Shown here: positions 34,850-44,939 of the stretch, piece after piece
How the letters are laid out: every line of letters begins with the position of its first letter
How positions within the stretch are numbered: position 1 is the first letter of the stretch
Origin: Anastrepha obliqua
Taxonomy: Eukaryota > Arthropoda > Insecta > Diptera > Tephritidae
Length of the DNA: 64,000 nucleotides
NCBI RefSeq assembly: GCF_027943255.1
Contig: NC_072896.1
Location: 123,225,879-123,289,878 of the forward strand
Direction: 5' to 3'
Notes under the pieces: generated by a model
What the model was told of the DNA's origin: nothing
Databases searched by the model: none
The model's input: only the letters and a program-made list of their open reading frames with translations
Program-made: the position numbers and the translations under genes

Positions 34850-35880
34850 GTTATCTTCTTTTTACACACAATCATACAATTTTAAATTATAATTGAAAAA
34901 TTAAAAGAAAACGTCTCAAAATTCTTAAGTTTAATTAAAAATTAAAAAAAGTTTCACAATTTTTTGGTTTGTTTTGATTTTTCGGTTAACTTCTAACATT
35001 AAAAAAAATTCACCTTTTTTAATATATTCCAAATTTTTTTTTTTTTTTCAGAAATAAACCGAAATTTTTGAAGCAAATTAAAAAAAAATTGAATTTTTCT
35101 TTACTTTTTTAATTTTTTTTTCAGTCTACTTTTTATTATACCCAATCATACAAAATTAAATTTAAGAATTTAAAAGGGAAATTCCGACTTTTTAAATACA
35201 TTTCAAATTTTTTTCTGTTTCCTTCTTATATACGCAGTTTTAAAAATTTAAATAAAAAAAAATTTTTAAATTTGTTTAACATTTTTCAAAATTTTTTTCA
35301 GTTTACTTCTAAAATTTAAATAAAATTTCACCATTTTTTTTTAAGGTTTTCTAAACTTTTCAGTTTACTTCTTATTATAACCAATAACACAAATATAAAT
35401 TTCAATTCAAATATTAAAAAAAATCAAAATCTTTTAGTTTTTTTTTAATTTTTCAATTTACTTCTTATACAAAAAAAAATCTCAAAATTTTTTATTATAA
35501 TTTTTTTCAAAATTTTCTCAATTTTTCCTTTACTTCTTTACGTTATATTTAAATTTAGTAATTAATTAAAAATTAAAACAAAATCTCAAAATATTTAATT
35601 TTTTTTTTTCAAAATTATTTCTGTTTACTTCTTATACCGAATCACATAAAATTAAAAATAAAAAAAATTTTTAATTTTTTTTAAACTTTCCTCAATTAAT
35701 TGCTAATTATACCAACTGTTACACAATATTTTTTGCTATTTTCAAAATATTTTCAACTTACTTCTTATTGTATCCAACCATCCAAATTTAAATTTAATTT
35801 ATAAAAGTTATAAAAAAAATTCTTAATTTTTTTCAATTTACTTCTTATTATACCCAAGCGTACAAATAAACAAATTTTTA
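34850..35880 (+). repeat. Highly diverged AT-rich tandem repeat
   Basis: A motif of the form TTTCARTTTACTTCTTATTA followed by YACCCAATCATACAAATT recurs about twelve times. Clear examples lie near 35130, 35309, 35360, 35455, 35621, 35752 and 35833. Spacing is irregular (about 55-110 bases). Units are separated by A- and T-runs. No coding potential. It looks like an old minisatellite array rather than random AT-rich DNA. Confidence 0.65.
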
Positions 35881-35884
35881 GAAG

Positions 35885-36765
35885 AATTGACGAGATTGCC
35901 CAAAATATTTAGATCACTTTACAAGGAGTCACTCAGTTGCAGCTATACCAGCATGACCGCTATACACCACCCAATGAATTTCCACTATAAAGCTTTACTC
36001 GCCCATGCCTTCTGCTATGGAATTGTTTCCTATTTGAGATACATTTGCCTACATACGCTGTGTGAAACCATATTAATATTTATGAAATCTTAAAATTATA
36101 TAAAGCAGTGTATTTAGATATTTTCATATCAGTTTAAGACAAAAATTAATTAAATGTCCAATTTTGAAGGCTTCTCTTATTGATGAAACTTACTTTACTG
36201 ACACTTTACTTTATACCATCGTTTCAATGGCATACCATGCGTATTTATGCGCAGCCAAATTTCTTTCATTTATTGCTCCTACATTAATTTCTCTTTTCAT
36301 ATTTACTTAATTTTAGCTCGTAGAAGTACAAGCCCATAAATGCTCACATCCATGCATACGTGGCTAAGTATAGTTTGCATGATAAAAAATGTGTGTCATG
36401 TTCTTATGGATGGGCCAAATAAATATTGATGACTTTTATATTGCTTTAAATAATCCATAAAATTGTTTACTGCTGTGCTCTGTGTGCTAAGCGTGTTGTA
36501 TGTATGTATATGTGCATGCACGCACGTGCTGCTAAATTTCTCTTGTATTTATGCAGAGCTTCAGGAACCACACAAACAATTTAAAGCCATAAAAGTGTAA
36601 TTTTTGGAAATTTTTGATTTTAAAGGAGACTTAGTTGAATTGCGCTAAGGATTGTTTTTGCATGAAAATTGTGGCATCTGCATAAGTGCTGTTTTTAAAA
36701 TGGAATAAGTGCTCACAGGCGATGCTGAGCGATGATTTCCATGATTTTATCAACATTTTCAAAAA
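35885..36765. other. No gene recognised
   Basis: AT-rich DNA with a TATG/TGCA simple-repeat patch near 36495-36530. Confidence 0.45.
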
Positions 36766-36766
36766 A

Positions 36767-37095
36767 CACATATTTTTGAAATGAAACTTCTTGGGCGTCG
36801 ATGGACGGGCGAGAATAGAGAGTAAAATTTCAAGGTCACGCAACGTATTGGGCATTTTCGTTCCGCGAGAGAGAAAAAATATATAACGTAGAGGAAAAGG
36901 AGAGAAATAGCTATACCTTATATGTGTCTTAGATACACTTTAGGCTATTTTTCCTGAGTTTTTCCTTATGGTTGCTAATTTTCAGTGATTTTGTCTATTT
37001 GTATTCTCTGCAAATGTTGTGAATTTATTCAGATATATACTCTTTCTCTCTATCTCCCTCTCATTCTCTCTCGGGTCTCTCCCTCTTTCTTTGGC
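36767..37095 (+). repeat. Dispersed repeat with CT-rich microsatellite, copy 1
   Basis: Landmarks in order: GAAACTTCTTGGGCGTCGA, GCGAGAATAGAGAGTAAAAT, GGGCATTTTCGTTCCGCG, TATAACGTAGAGGAAAAGGA, GATACACTTTAGGCTATTTT, TTTTTCCTTATGGTTGCTAA, TTGTATTCTCTGCAAATGTT, then a TCTCTCTCCCTCTC run. The same series appears on the minus strand between 57010 and 53700, where it is interrupted by a Transib transposon and additional sequence. No ends were defined. Confidence 0.7.
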
Positions 37096-37421
37096 TGGTT
37101 TGAAAGTTTCACTTCTGTTATGTGTACTACGCTACACGCACTGTTTTTTTTGCTGCCAGTTCTAGGTAGATTAGTAACCTGGGAATTTTTTATCAAATTT
37201 ATTCATTTTATTTAAATCTACAGTACTAAGAACATTACAGACTACAAATAACAAATTATAAAGGGTATTAACTCAAGTCAGGTTAAGCAGTAAAAGTAAC
37301 ATGTATTAACTAGTAGAATATTCAAAATTTATAAACCACTTTAATATCTTATCTTTCACTTCGGCACGCGCAAAATTGTATTTCTTTCTGTTAATTCCTT
37401 ATTGGTTTACAAATCACTTAA

Positions 37422-38714
37422 GGGGGTATTATGGTCTAGACGCCTTAATGTTAGGTATTTTTAAAACTAATATAAATAAAATTAAAAACATTTTTACTAT
37501 CCATTTTTTTATGGTTTTTATTAATATTGGAAAAGTATAAAAAAAAATTAATAAAAACAAAAAAAAAGACGTGAAATTACAGGCCGGCGGAGTGGTTGCT
37601 GCAAAAAAAAAAAACGGTGATCCATGATTGACATATTCCAACCCTTGTATTGATCTAAAACAAACAAATTAAAAAAATTCTTCATTAGTTAGGATATCGC
37701 TAACGGATTACGCCAAATCAAAGAAAAAAAATCACAAAATGGCGTAAACTTAAAAAAAAATGGTTTACCCTCTTGTTTTTACTTTTTCAAATTTTTTAAA
37801 AATACTTCAAACTTAAATTTTTCAAATTCCGAGGCATGCGCGATAGACAGATGTATATTAAAAAAATCTTATAAAACTTCAAAGCGATCAGTCAAGTAGA
37901 ACTTGAGATATCGTGACGACCATCTCAGAAAAAGTGGTTTTGAGAAAATCGCGTTTGAAGTTTGAGCAACAAATCAAAAAGAATAACTTAGCTCATAATA
38001 AAGGGTTTTTCAATAAGGGCGGGTAGATGTTGAAATGGAATAAAATGGTGTTTGCTGTGTGGCGCGTAGCGCGGTCCTGCTGGAACCACATGTCGTCTCG
38101 GTCCATATGGTTCAATATGGGCCATAAGAAATTGGAAGGGCCACCACGTCTACCGAAAAATGGGCGCAATGCACGCAATGTTTGCGTTTATGAACACTCA
38201 TTTTAATAATAAAGTTTTATCCTTTGAACGTGCTGTTCAATCGTGTAACTTGCCATGATGATTTGGAATAAACAACTGAATAATAAACAAAAGATTTGAC
38301 AGATGTCACCAAAACAAAATGGCTGCCACAGGGCGCCAAAATCGACCCGCGCCAATTGAAACCCCCTTTATTTACTACTCACTCTGGATTAATCGGCGTT
38401 ACATTTCCAGGTATACATTATAGAAGTATAAAGTATATATATATGAATAGAGCAAATAAAGGTTGTGTGAAATACAAGAGATTTTCTGGAAAGAACGAGT
38501 CCTCAAGTCGTCCGGTAACATCTCCCGTTCATTGTGCGATTCGCTCCACTCGGCCCGCTTAGACGCCACGTCACAAAATCCACTGTATCTTCGAAAATGA
38601 TTCGAATTTTGGAAAATCCGTTGAAGGGCATATTTTTGAAGGTCTAAACGTTGAAGATATGCAAAAAACAAAAAAAAATCGATTTTTTTCAAATTTATAG
38701 ACCAGAATACCCCC
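37422..38714. mobile_element. TTAA-flanked DNA element (piggyBac-type MITE) hosting a nested element
   Basis: The termini are inverted: left GGGGGTATTATGGTCTA, right (reverse complement) GGGGGTATTCTGGTCTA. TTAA sits on both sides (37418-37421, 38715-38718). The interior is non-coding and AT-rich. It contains AACTTGAGATATCGTGACGA and AAAATCGCGTTTGAAGTTTG, phrases similar to those in the other TTAA-type element near 40.0 kb. An IS630-like element (38001-38368) is inserted in the middle. Perfect TTAA duplication suggests piggyBac-mediated movement; no transposase remains. Confidence 0.65.
38001..38368 (-). mobile_element. IS630-like internally deleted element with TIRs and TA duplication
   Basis: The ends are AAGGGTTTTTCAATAAGGGC (left) and, reverse complemented, AAGGGGGTTTCAATTGGCGC (right), flanked by TA (37999-38000, 38369-38370). 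The minus strand opens at 38256 with MASYTIEQHVQRIKLYY, a stop, then LRALRPFFGRRGGPSN. A deletion joins it to DRDDMWFQQDRATRHTANTI, the box normally WFQQDGATCHTA that contains the second catalytic Asp. It then runs into the left terminus. The first acidic box and the C-terminal third are missing. It is a different family from the 11.5 and 24.8 kb relics, judged by its termini. Confidence 0.8.
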
Positions 38715-38719
38715 TTAAA

Positions 38720-39260
38720 GTTGAAATGCAAGTAGTCGGGCTTATACTGGCAGGTGTCGCGCACTGGCTAAAGCGTACTAAAAACCCATTTCATATTGCT
38801 GCTCAGGGGTCTGATTTAAAAGTACTTATGAGAGCTGGCATTTACACTCATTTTCAAGCGTATACTTTCAGTAGAAACAACATAACAATTTTGTCATTCA
38901 AAGTACAGTAAGGAAAATAAAATGGGATGTTGGCGCTTTTGCATATAAATTTTTCATTGCATGAATTTTGCCCATTTGAAATTTTTTTAATATATCAGAA
39001 GTTGGTAAAAATTCAATTGTTTTTTTAATTAATTATTTATTTATTTATCTAATTAATTTATTTATCAAATTACTTTACTTTACTTTGTTGCTTCTAATTG
39101 CTTTAAAAAAATCATAAGATTCGAGTGAATTGTTACTGAAATATCGGAAAGACTACATAGAAATTTGCTTACAAACAACTCGTCGAAAAATTATAATAAA
39201 CGCAATATTGCACACCGTAATAACTTTCGAAACAACGAGGCCTAATCGATTACTGGAGAG
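38720..39260. other. No gene recognised
   Basis: AT-rich DNA with TTTATTTATCTAATTAATTTA-like simple sequence near 39030-39070. Confidence 0.45.
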
Positions 39261-39264
39261 CCCC

Positions 39265-39610
39265 ATCGGGCATGCGGCCATCGAAAATACTCATAGATCC
39301 AGAACTGATAATCGCAGAAGCAATCCTTAACCTAAGCAGAAAGGACATGCAACTTTATACTGAACTACTAACTGGACACTGTAAACTTAATTATCACATG
39401 AAAAAGATAGATGTGATAGAAAACGATTCTTGTAGACTCTGCACAGAGGCAGAAGAAACAGCAGAACACGTTCTATGCGGCTGCCCAGCTGTGCACGACG
39501 CAGATTAAATTACCGGGGAAATGAGGCTATAAATCCAAACCTCCTGGTAGAAATTAAGCCTGCAGCAGTTTTAGGACTTATTTATAACTTAAGTAACTTA
39601 AGTAACTCTT
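39265..39610 (+). mobile_element. LINE RNase H C-terminal fragment
   Basis: Reads MRPSKILIDPELIIAEAI, LNLSRKDMQLYTELLTGHCK, then CRLCTEAEETAEHVLCGCPA, the conserved tail of RNase H-containing LINEs. After a stop at 39506-39508 and a shift it continues as NYRGNEAINPNLLVEIKPAA. Zinc-knuckle-like cysteines and histidine are all present. It is 5'-truncated, and the downstream tail is not well marked. Confidence 0.75.
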
Positions 39611-39768
39611 GGTGGCCCACTCGTAAAACGTGTGAAACCGCGGTGAAAAAACAGCGGAATTTTTTCATTGAACAAACGCTAATAATAATGAACGAATTTG
39701 TCAGCCAAATAACTTTGCCGAAGAAAGTACTTGTCCAGAAGTACGAATTTTTCTTCACGGCGTGTTAA

Positions 39769-40773
39769 GGGGTTATATACAGTTAGAATTTTCTAAAAAT
39801 CGATTTTGTTTTTATTTTATTTCTCTAATGTATGTACATATATTTAAGAATGCACACAAAAAATTGAATATCGTTTCGGGGAATATTTTCCAAGTTACAC
39901 GCAAATTTGAAAATGTGTTTCAGAGAATTTTTACCCTATGTAAATTGCTTTTCAAGCTTTAAACGCGTTTTTCTCAAAACCGTGTTTTCGAAGTCGGTGG
40001 ACACGATTTCTCAAAAACAGCTGAACCGATCGTTTTGAAATTTTAACACAACCTTCTCAGATATATTGTCCAGGTATTAGTCGAAGGCGACCGCCGTAGC
40101 CGAATGGGTTGGTGCGTGAGAGAACGTAGGTTCGAATCTCGCTGGAACACCAAAATTAAGAAAAACATTTTTCTAACAGCGGTCGCCCCTCGGCAGGCAA
40201 TGGCAAACCTCCGAGTGTATTTCTCCACATAAAAAATATTTGCCATTCGGAGTCGGCTTGAAACTGTAGGTCCCTCCATTTGTGAAATAACATCAAGACG
40301 CGCGCCACAAATAGCTCGGTCAAACACCCAAAGAGGGTGTATGCGCAGTTATATATTGTACAATATATAAATACATTAATCGAAGGAATAAGAATTCTGA
40401 TGATTTTTTCTATGTTTTTAGGCAATTTTTTGCGGATTCTTTTTAGAAATTTGGAGTTTTTTTTCCTATAGCCGCCCATTTACAAAAATTAAAATTTTGA
40501 CTATATATCCACAAAAAGAATCTAATTGGTTTTTTGATTTCAACTAATCCAAACCAAAGAAATTTTTTCCACCGCGGAACCTTTTTTTTTGAGGATGCTT
40601 GGGAGATCATCTGCAGGAGCCGTGCACTTCAATATTTTCACTAACCTTACGTGATATAATTCACTTTAAAGTAGACATTATTTTAAAATTTAAAAATTGT
40701 ATTTGTTTAATAAAATCGTTTTTGTAAAAAATTCTAAAAAAAACGTGATTTTTCAGCCTTATATGTGTACCCC
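39769..40773. mobile_element. Probable TTAA-type element containing SINE copy C
   Basis: The left end is TTAA followed by GGGGTTATATACAGTTAG. The right end, reverse complemented, is TTTAGGGGTACACATATAAG. The match is limited to about 10 bases and the right target is CTAA, not TTAA, so the limits are less sure than for the element at 37.4 kb. The interior has CTCAAAACCGTGTTTTCG and CAAAAACAGCTGAACCGATC, phrases that resemble the latter. SINE copy C is inserted at 40087-40365. Confidence 0.4.
40087..40365 (+). repeat. tRNA-derived SINE, copy C
   Basis: Begins CGACCGCCGTAGCCGAATGG, with the B box GTAGGTTCGAATCTC near 40126. About 25 bases of the head between the boxes are missing. The body has AACAGCGGTCGCCCCTCGGC, ATTCGGAGTCGGCTTGAAAC and GTCCCTCCATTTGTGAAATA, and ends near TGTATGCGCAGTTATATATT. 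It is close to copy A apart from small deletions. Confidence 0.88.
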
Positions 40774-40789
40774 TAAAGTTTTACATTTT

Positions 40790-41001
40790 GGTGGAAAGTG
40801 CAATTAATTTATCGAAATTAAGATACGTAGGTTCGAGTCTTCATGCATGGAACAGAAAAATTATAGAAAAGTTTCTTCTAAAAGCGGTCACCCCTCGGTT
40901 GGCAAGTGTCCAAATAAGAATTTCCATCACTCGAAATATTTTTTTTATTTAGCAAGAAAGTTATTCAAAAAAATGGATGATTAATTATGCACCACCTTGT
41001 A
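40790..41001. mobile_element. MITE with a SINE fragment inside (second MITE/SINE composite)
   Basis: The right end, reverse complemented, reads AGGTGGTGCATAATTAATCA, then CCATTTTTTTGAATAACTTT, matching the right arm of the element at 11.4 kb. The left end is degenerate (GGTGGAAAGTGCAATTAATT). Between them lies a SINE fragment (40826-40925) with ACGTAGGTTCGAGTCTTC and AAAAGCGGTCACCCCTCGGT. The SINE sits in the same orientation relative to the MITE as at 10.1 kb. Confidence 0.5.
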
Positions 41002-41004
41002 GTA

Positions 41005-41765
41005 CTGTCTCAGGCAAAGTTATTTTGGAAGCCATCGTATCTCACAATTCTTTATACCCGTACGTAGTGAGTAAAATTTTTGTGAAATGCAATCTAGCAG
41101 GGCAAGGCAAGACTACAAGCGGCTCTTTATATTTGCTCAAGACTGATTAAGAAGTAAAAAAGTAAAAAATGTATTATTAACTAACAAAAAATATTGAGAG
41201 TTATTGAAAAGTTTTAGGAGATCCAAAATTAAATAGAATTAAATAAAAAGATCAATTACACTGATTTACAGCCAAAATGCACCACCGTTATGAAATTCCT
41301 ATGTAAAATCACCGTCTGATTCCGAAAATCAAGGTTATTTTTTATTCTATGGTAACGATTTTGAGATATTTACGAATTACCGTTATTTAAAAAAAAAATT
41401 GGGCACACTTAATCACATATATCTCGAAAACGAATTGAGCGATTCCAAACCCGTTTAAAGCTATTAAAAGGTAATAAAATTTGCTATAAACTGTGTGTAA
41501 AACACTTTTTGCTAGGCCCTGCAGATTCAAAGATAACGAACTATCATAACGGATTTTTAAAATTTTTTTTTTAAATATAAAAAAATTTGTACTTTGAGAG
41601 AAAGTATCTTTAAAACTTTTTAGTTTTTCGTATATTTTTTGTTTTTACTCTAAGCTATGTTTTATTACAAAAAAAGGAAACTTTGATTAATTAAAATCGA
41701 TGAACTAATACAAACGTTTTAAGCATTCAAGTAAATATATCCATATATATTAGTAAAACTTAAGT
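41005..41765. other. AT-rich DNA downstream of the cysteine-rich gene
   Basis: No open frame of note. It contains ATATATCTCGAAAACGAATT near 41420. Because it lies 3' of the minus-strand gene that follows, it may include its 3' UTR or the far end of a transposon carrying it. Confidence 0.4.
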
Positions 41766-41769
41766 ACCC

Positions 41770-43860
41770 TACAAATAATAGCATATGTACATATGATTCT
41801 GTCTGAAAAAGTTATGTGTCTTGTTTTGACGCTTATTTATATAAGGATCGGTTTCTCTTATGAGAAACCAAAAGTAGTCACCCATCATAGCGACATACCA
41901 GAATCTTGATACCGACTTTCAGTCATTTTCATTTGCTGGTGAAACCTTTCGCCATGCTCGTCACTTTCGTCGCCAAGATTTTGCGGAAAAAAATTTAAAT
42001 GGGAGTGCAGAAAATGAATTTTTAAAGACATATTTACTCCTGAAAGAAAATTAAAAAGGGAATTAGATAACTACATAAGTGACACATTAGAATATAATTT
42101 TCTTAGGCTGGATTAACCTTCCAATTCAGAATAAATTTTGGTCGTTCTTGTTTGTTCGGAACAGGGCAATAAATTCAGATTAAGGGCTATATATTCTCAT
42201 GTAAATTTAAAAATTTGCTTTCAAGTTTTTTGTTTAGTTTTAAAGTTAACTGAGAAAACGGTCTTATATGTGTTTTTTATTTACCCATTTCCGCATAGTT
42301 TTTGATTAAATCGTTCACTATCAGCTCGAAGTTAAGACTTTTGTGTTTGCCTAAAAAAGAAGTAACGACCTTTTCAAAAGAGTCCCACGCCGCTGCCTCC
42401 ACTGGTGACAATAGTTCTTTGAAATGGGTATTGGCCATTATTTTCCTTATTTGCGGCCCCACAAAAATCCCTTCCTTTATTTTTGCTTCTGAAATCTGTG
42501 GAAAGATTGTTTTCAAACAATGAAAAGCTTCGCCTTCTTTGTCCAAAGCCTTGACAAAGTTTTTGATAAGGCCGAGCTTGATGTGGAGCGGAGGTAGAAT
42601 TATTTTTTCCTTCTTTATAAGTGGTGAGTATTTTATGTTATCCACCCCAACTTGAAACTCGATTCGTTCTGGCCAATCCTTTATGATGTAGTGGTCTTGA
42701 CGTGCTCGGCTATCCCATTTGCATAGAAAGCAACAGTATTTTGTGTATCCAGATTGTAGACCACATAGCATTCCAACGACTTTTAGATCGGCACATATTT
42801 ACCAATCATGTTCTTCGTATTTAATTAATTTAAGCAATTTTTGCATTGTCTCATATGTTTCCTTCGTATTTACTGCATGCGCGATCGGGATAGATGGCTT
42901 TTGGTTGCCAATATGCAATAATACGGCCTTTAAACTTAATTTATTGCCGTCTATGAACAATCGCCACTCTTTTGAATCATATGGTTCACCAAACTGTTTA
43001 AATAGACCAGCAATGTTTTAGCAATAACAAACACTGTCCTTCTTCGTATAGTAGTGGTAGAATTGTTCGTGACGAGTCCTATAATATGTTGCCTTAACAT
43101 CGGATGAAACAAATTTAAATTGTTGCATACGAGAGGCGTGTAGTTCGGCCTTTTCTTTTGACAATTCCAAATCCCTTATCCAATCATTGAGTTGTGCTTG
43201 TGACAAAGGGTTTCTTTCGTTTTCCGCTTGCAATTCAGTACAACATGATGCCGCGTAATCAGATATTGCTGTTGACAATGAAACTGGAGCCGGAACTAAA
43301 GTTAAATTTGATTCTGGCAATGTAGCTTCCGTTGAATTTAGTTCTGGTAATGACACATAGATACGCTCGCATAGGTTACTTTTCTTGACTTTCCAACCCC
43401 AAATACTTTTGTAGTACAAATATAGCAGTCCGTTGAATGGCAAGTTGGTTCCCTCCACTTCATTGGTGTAATAAATTGCATATGTCGCCTAAATAGATAG
43501 TTTAAGAAATTAGTCAGATATGCATTAAAAGAGAGCAAACTCCTAATTTTTACGATGTACCTTTTGGTTCCGGTTTCCGAAAATATCAATTCGACTCGAC
43601 ATGTGGTGCACACAGTATTCGATGTCCATGGTTTTTCATTGTTTCTAGACTCAATTCCATAACACTTATGGTATGCAAATTTCAAAGGATTTGAAAACAC
43701 ACTTCGCATTCTTTTAACGATAAATTCTCTGCAGATGAAACAGAACATATCTGGATCATTTTTACACTCAAACTCTCGCAGATAAATGCACAGTAAGGAG
43801 GTTTCATAATTTAAGTAACAAATACGAGCGCTTCTATTCACTAAAGTGATGGTTAGATGG
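41770..43860 (-). pseudogene. Spliced cysteine-rich gene of uncharacterised family, broken
   Basis: Three exons are visible on the minus strand. Exon 1 (to 43561) has MFCFICREFIVKRMRS, KPWTSNTVCTTCRVEL and ends GTKR at donor AAAAG|GTACAT. A 72-nt intron ends ATTTAG. Exon 2 (43488-42285) has FITPMKWREPTCHSTDCYIC, then in a shifted frame a Ser/Pro/Glu-rich linker, EWRLFIDGNKLSLKAVLLH, YCCFLCKWDSRARQDHYI, PLHIKLGLIKNFVKALDKEG. A 245-nt intron (42284-42040) separates exon 3: MSLKIHFLHSHLNFF, DEHGERFHQQMKMTESRYQ, MMGDYFWFLIRETD. Stops lie at 43018-43020 and 42799-42801; frames shift near 43370 and 41890. CxxC pairs suggest zinc binding. I recall this family as multicopy in arthropods and other invertebrates without known function; a transposon origin is likely but unproven. 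Confidence 0.7.
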
Positions 43861-44093
43861 TTACTATGGTTGGAAGTAGGTTTAAGCAAAAACTAAATGG
43901 GCGGAGAAGACGCAAGGTTGTGATTTTTGATGGCGTGAATTTATTCTTCAGCTTTGGGGCTTCTACTCATAGGAAGCAGAAGTTTCTACTACCGAAGTGA
44001 AAATTCGCTGCTCTAGAGTTGCCTCGGCTCAGATTTTCCCTACATGGTATGTTACGAATGTTATGTAAGTACTTTGATCATTAACACATCCTA

Positions 44094-44511
44094 TGATCAA
44101 AAAGTACCGGGAAAGTGATGTTGACTGTTTTCTTCGATTGTCAAGGCGTAGTGCACAATGAGTAACTTCCATCGGGCCAGACAGTCAATAAAGAATATTA
44201 TTTATCTATTTTGAAGTGTTTGAGAGATGCTGTACGTCGCAAACGGCCCCGTGCGACTTCTTTTTGTTTCCCAAGTTGAAGTTACCACTTCGTGGAAGGA
44301 GATTTCAATGGATAGAGGAGATCAAAGTAAATGCGACGAATTAGCTGAAGGTCATCCTTTCGTCGGCCTACCAGGGGTGCATGGAGGACTGGGTTAAGCG
44401 TTGGCATACGTGTGTTGCTTCAGACGGGTCAAATTTTGAAGGAGGTGGAATAAAATTGCCTGAAGTTGAACTCTTTTGTGCTTTATTCAAACATTCCCGG
44501 TATTCTGATCG
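44094..44511 (+). mobile_element. Mariner-derived 418-bp non-autonomous element with TIRs and TA duplication
   Basis: The left end is TGATCAAAAAGTACCGGGAA; the right end, reverse complemented, is CGATCAGAATACCGGGAATG. TA flanks both (44092-44093, 44512-44513). Inside are mariner transposase pieces: VMLTVFFDCQGVVHNE, a stop, LPSGQTVNKEYYLSILKCLR, a deletion removing the second catalytic box, then FPSLKLPLRGRRF and WVKRWHTCVASDGSNFEG. The start codon, helix-turn-helix and first two catalytic Asps are all gone. The terminal repeat differs from the other mariners in the window. Confidence 0.8.
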
Positions 44512-44514
44512 TAG

Positions 44515-44938
44515 AGTATTTGTATGTATTTGTTTTTGTTTTTGTTTTTGTAATTTTTTCTATTTAATAATTTTTTCTTGCTAATACCCCAACATGAAAC
44601 CAGCAGTCAAATTTAAATAAGTATAACATATGTACGAGTATGTATGTATGAATGTGTGATTGCCTGTTTATGTGCATGCAAGCCTAATAATGATTTGTCA
44701 ACCGCAGAATTTCCGGCTTGATTTATATGCAAACTTTGCTGATATAAATTCAGTAGAATTTGCAATTACCAAAGCCGATTAGTCGTTGAGTATAACTGCC
44801 ATACCATACAAATGCGCCAAATGAAAATGATTTTTAATATATATTCCAACTTTTGTGTTCACTTTTATAGCTTCACTAAAACGAAGTGGTTACACATCTA
44901 CCTATGTGATTATTTTTTAATTTTTCATCATTCTTTTA
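44515..44938. other. AT-rich DNA, nothing recognised
   Basis: A T-rich run (44530-44580) and a TATG microsatellite near 44632-44650. Confidence 0.5.
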
Positions 44939-44939
44939 C

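Noticed and set aside
42277..43889. A Transib or RAG-related gene
   Set aside because: It has cysteine pairs but none of the ordered landmarks (HKILIH, SEEAAEARNK) seen in the real Transib at 54-56 kb.
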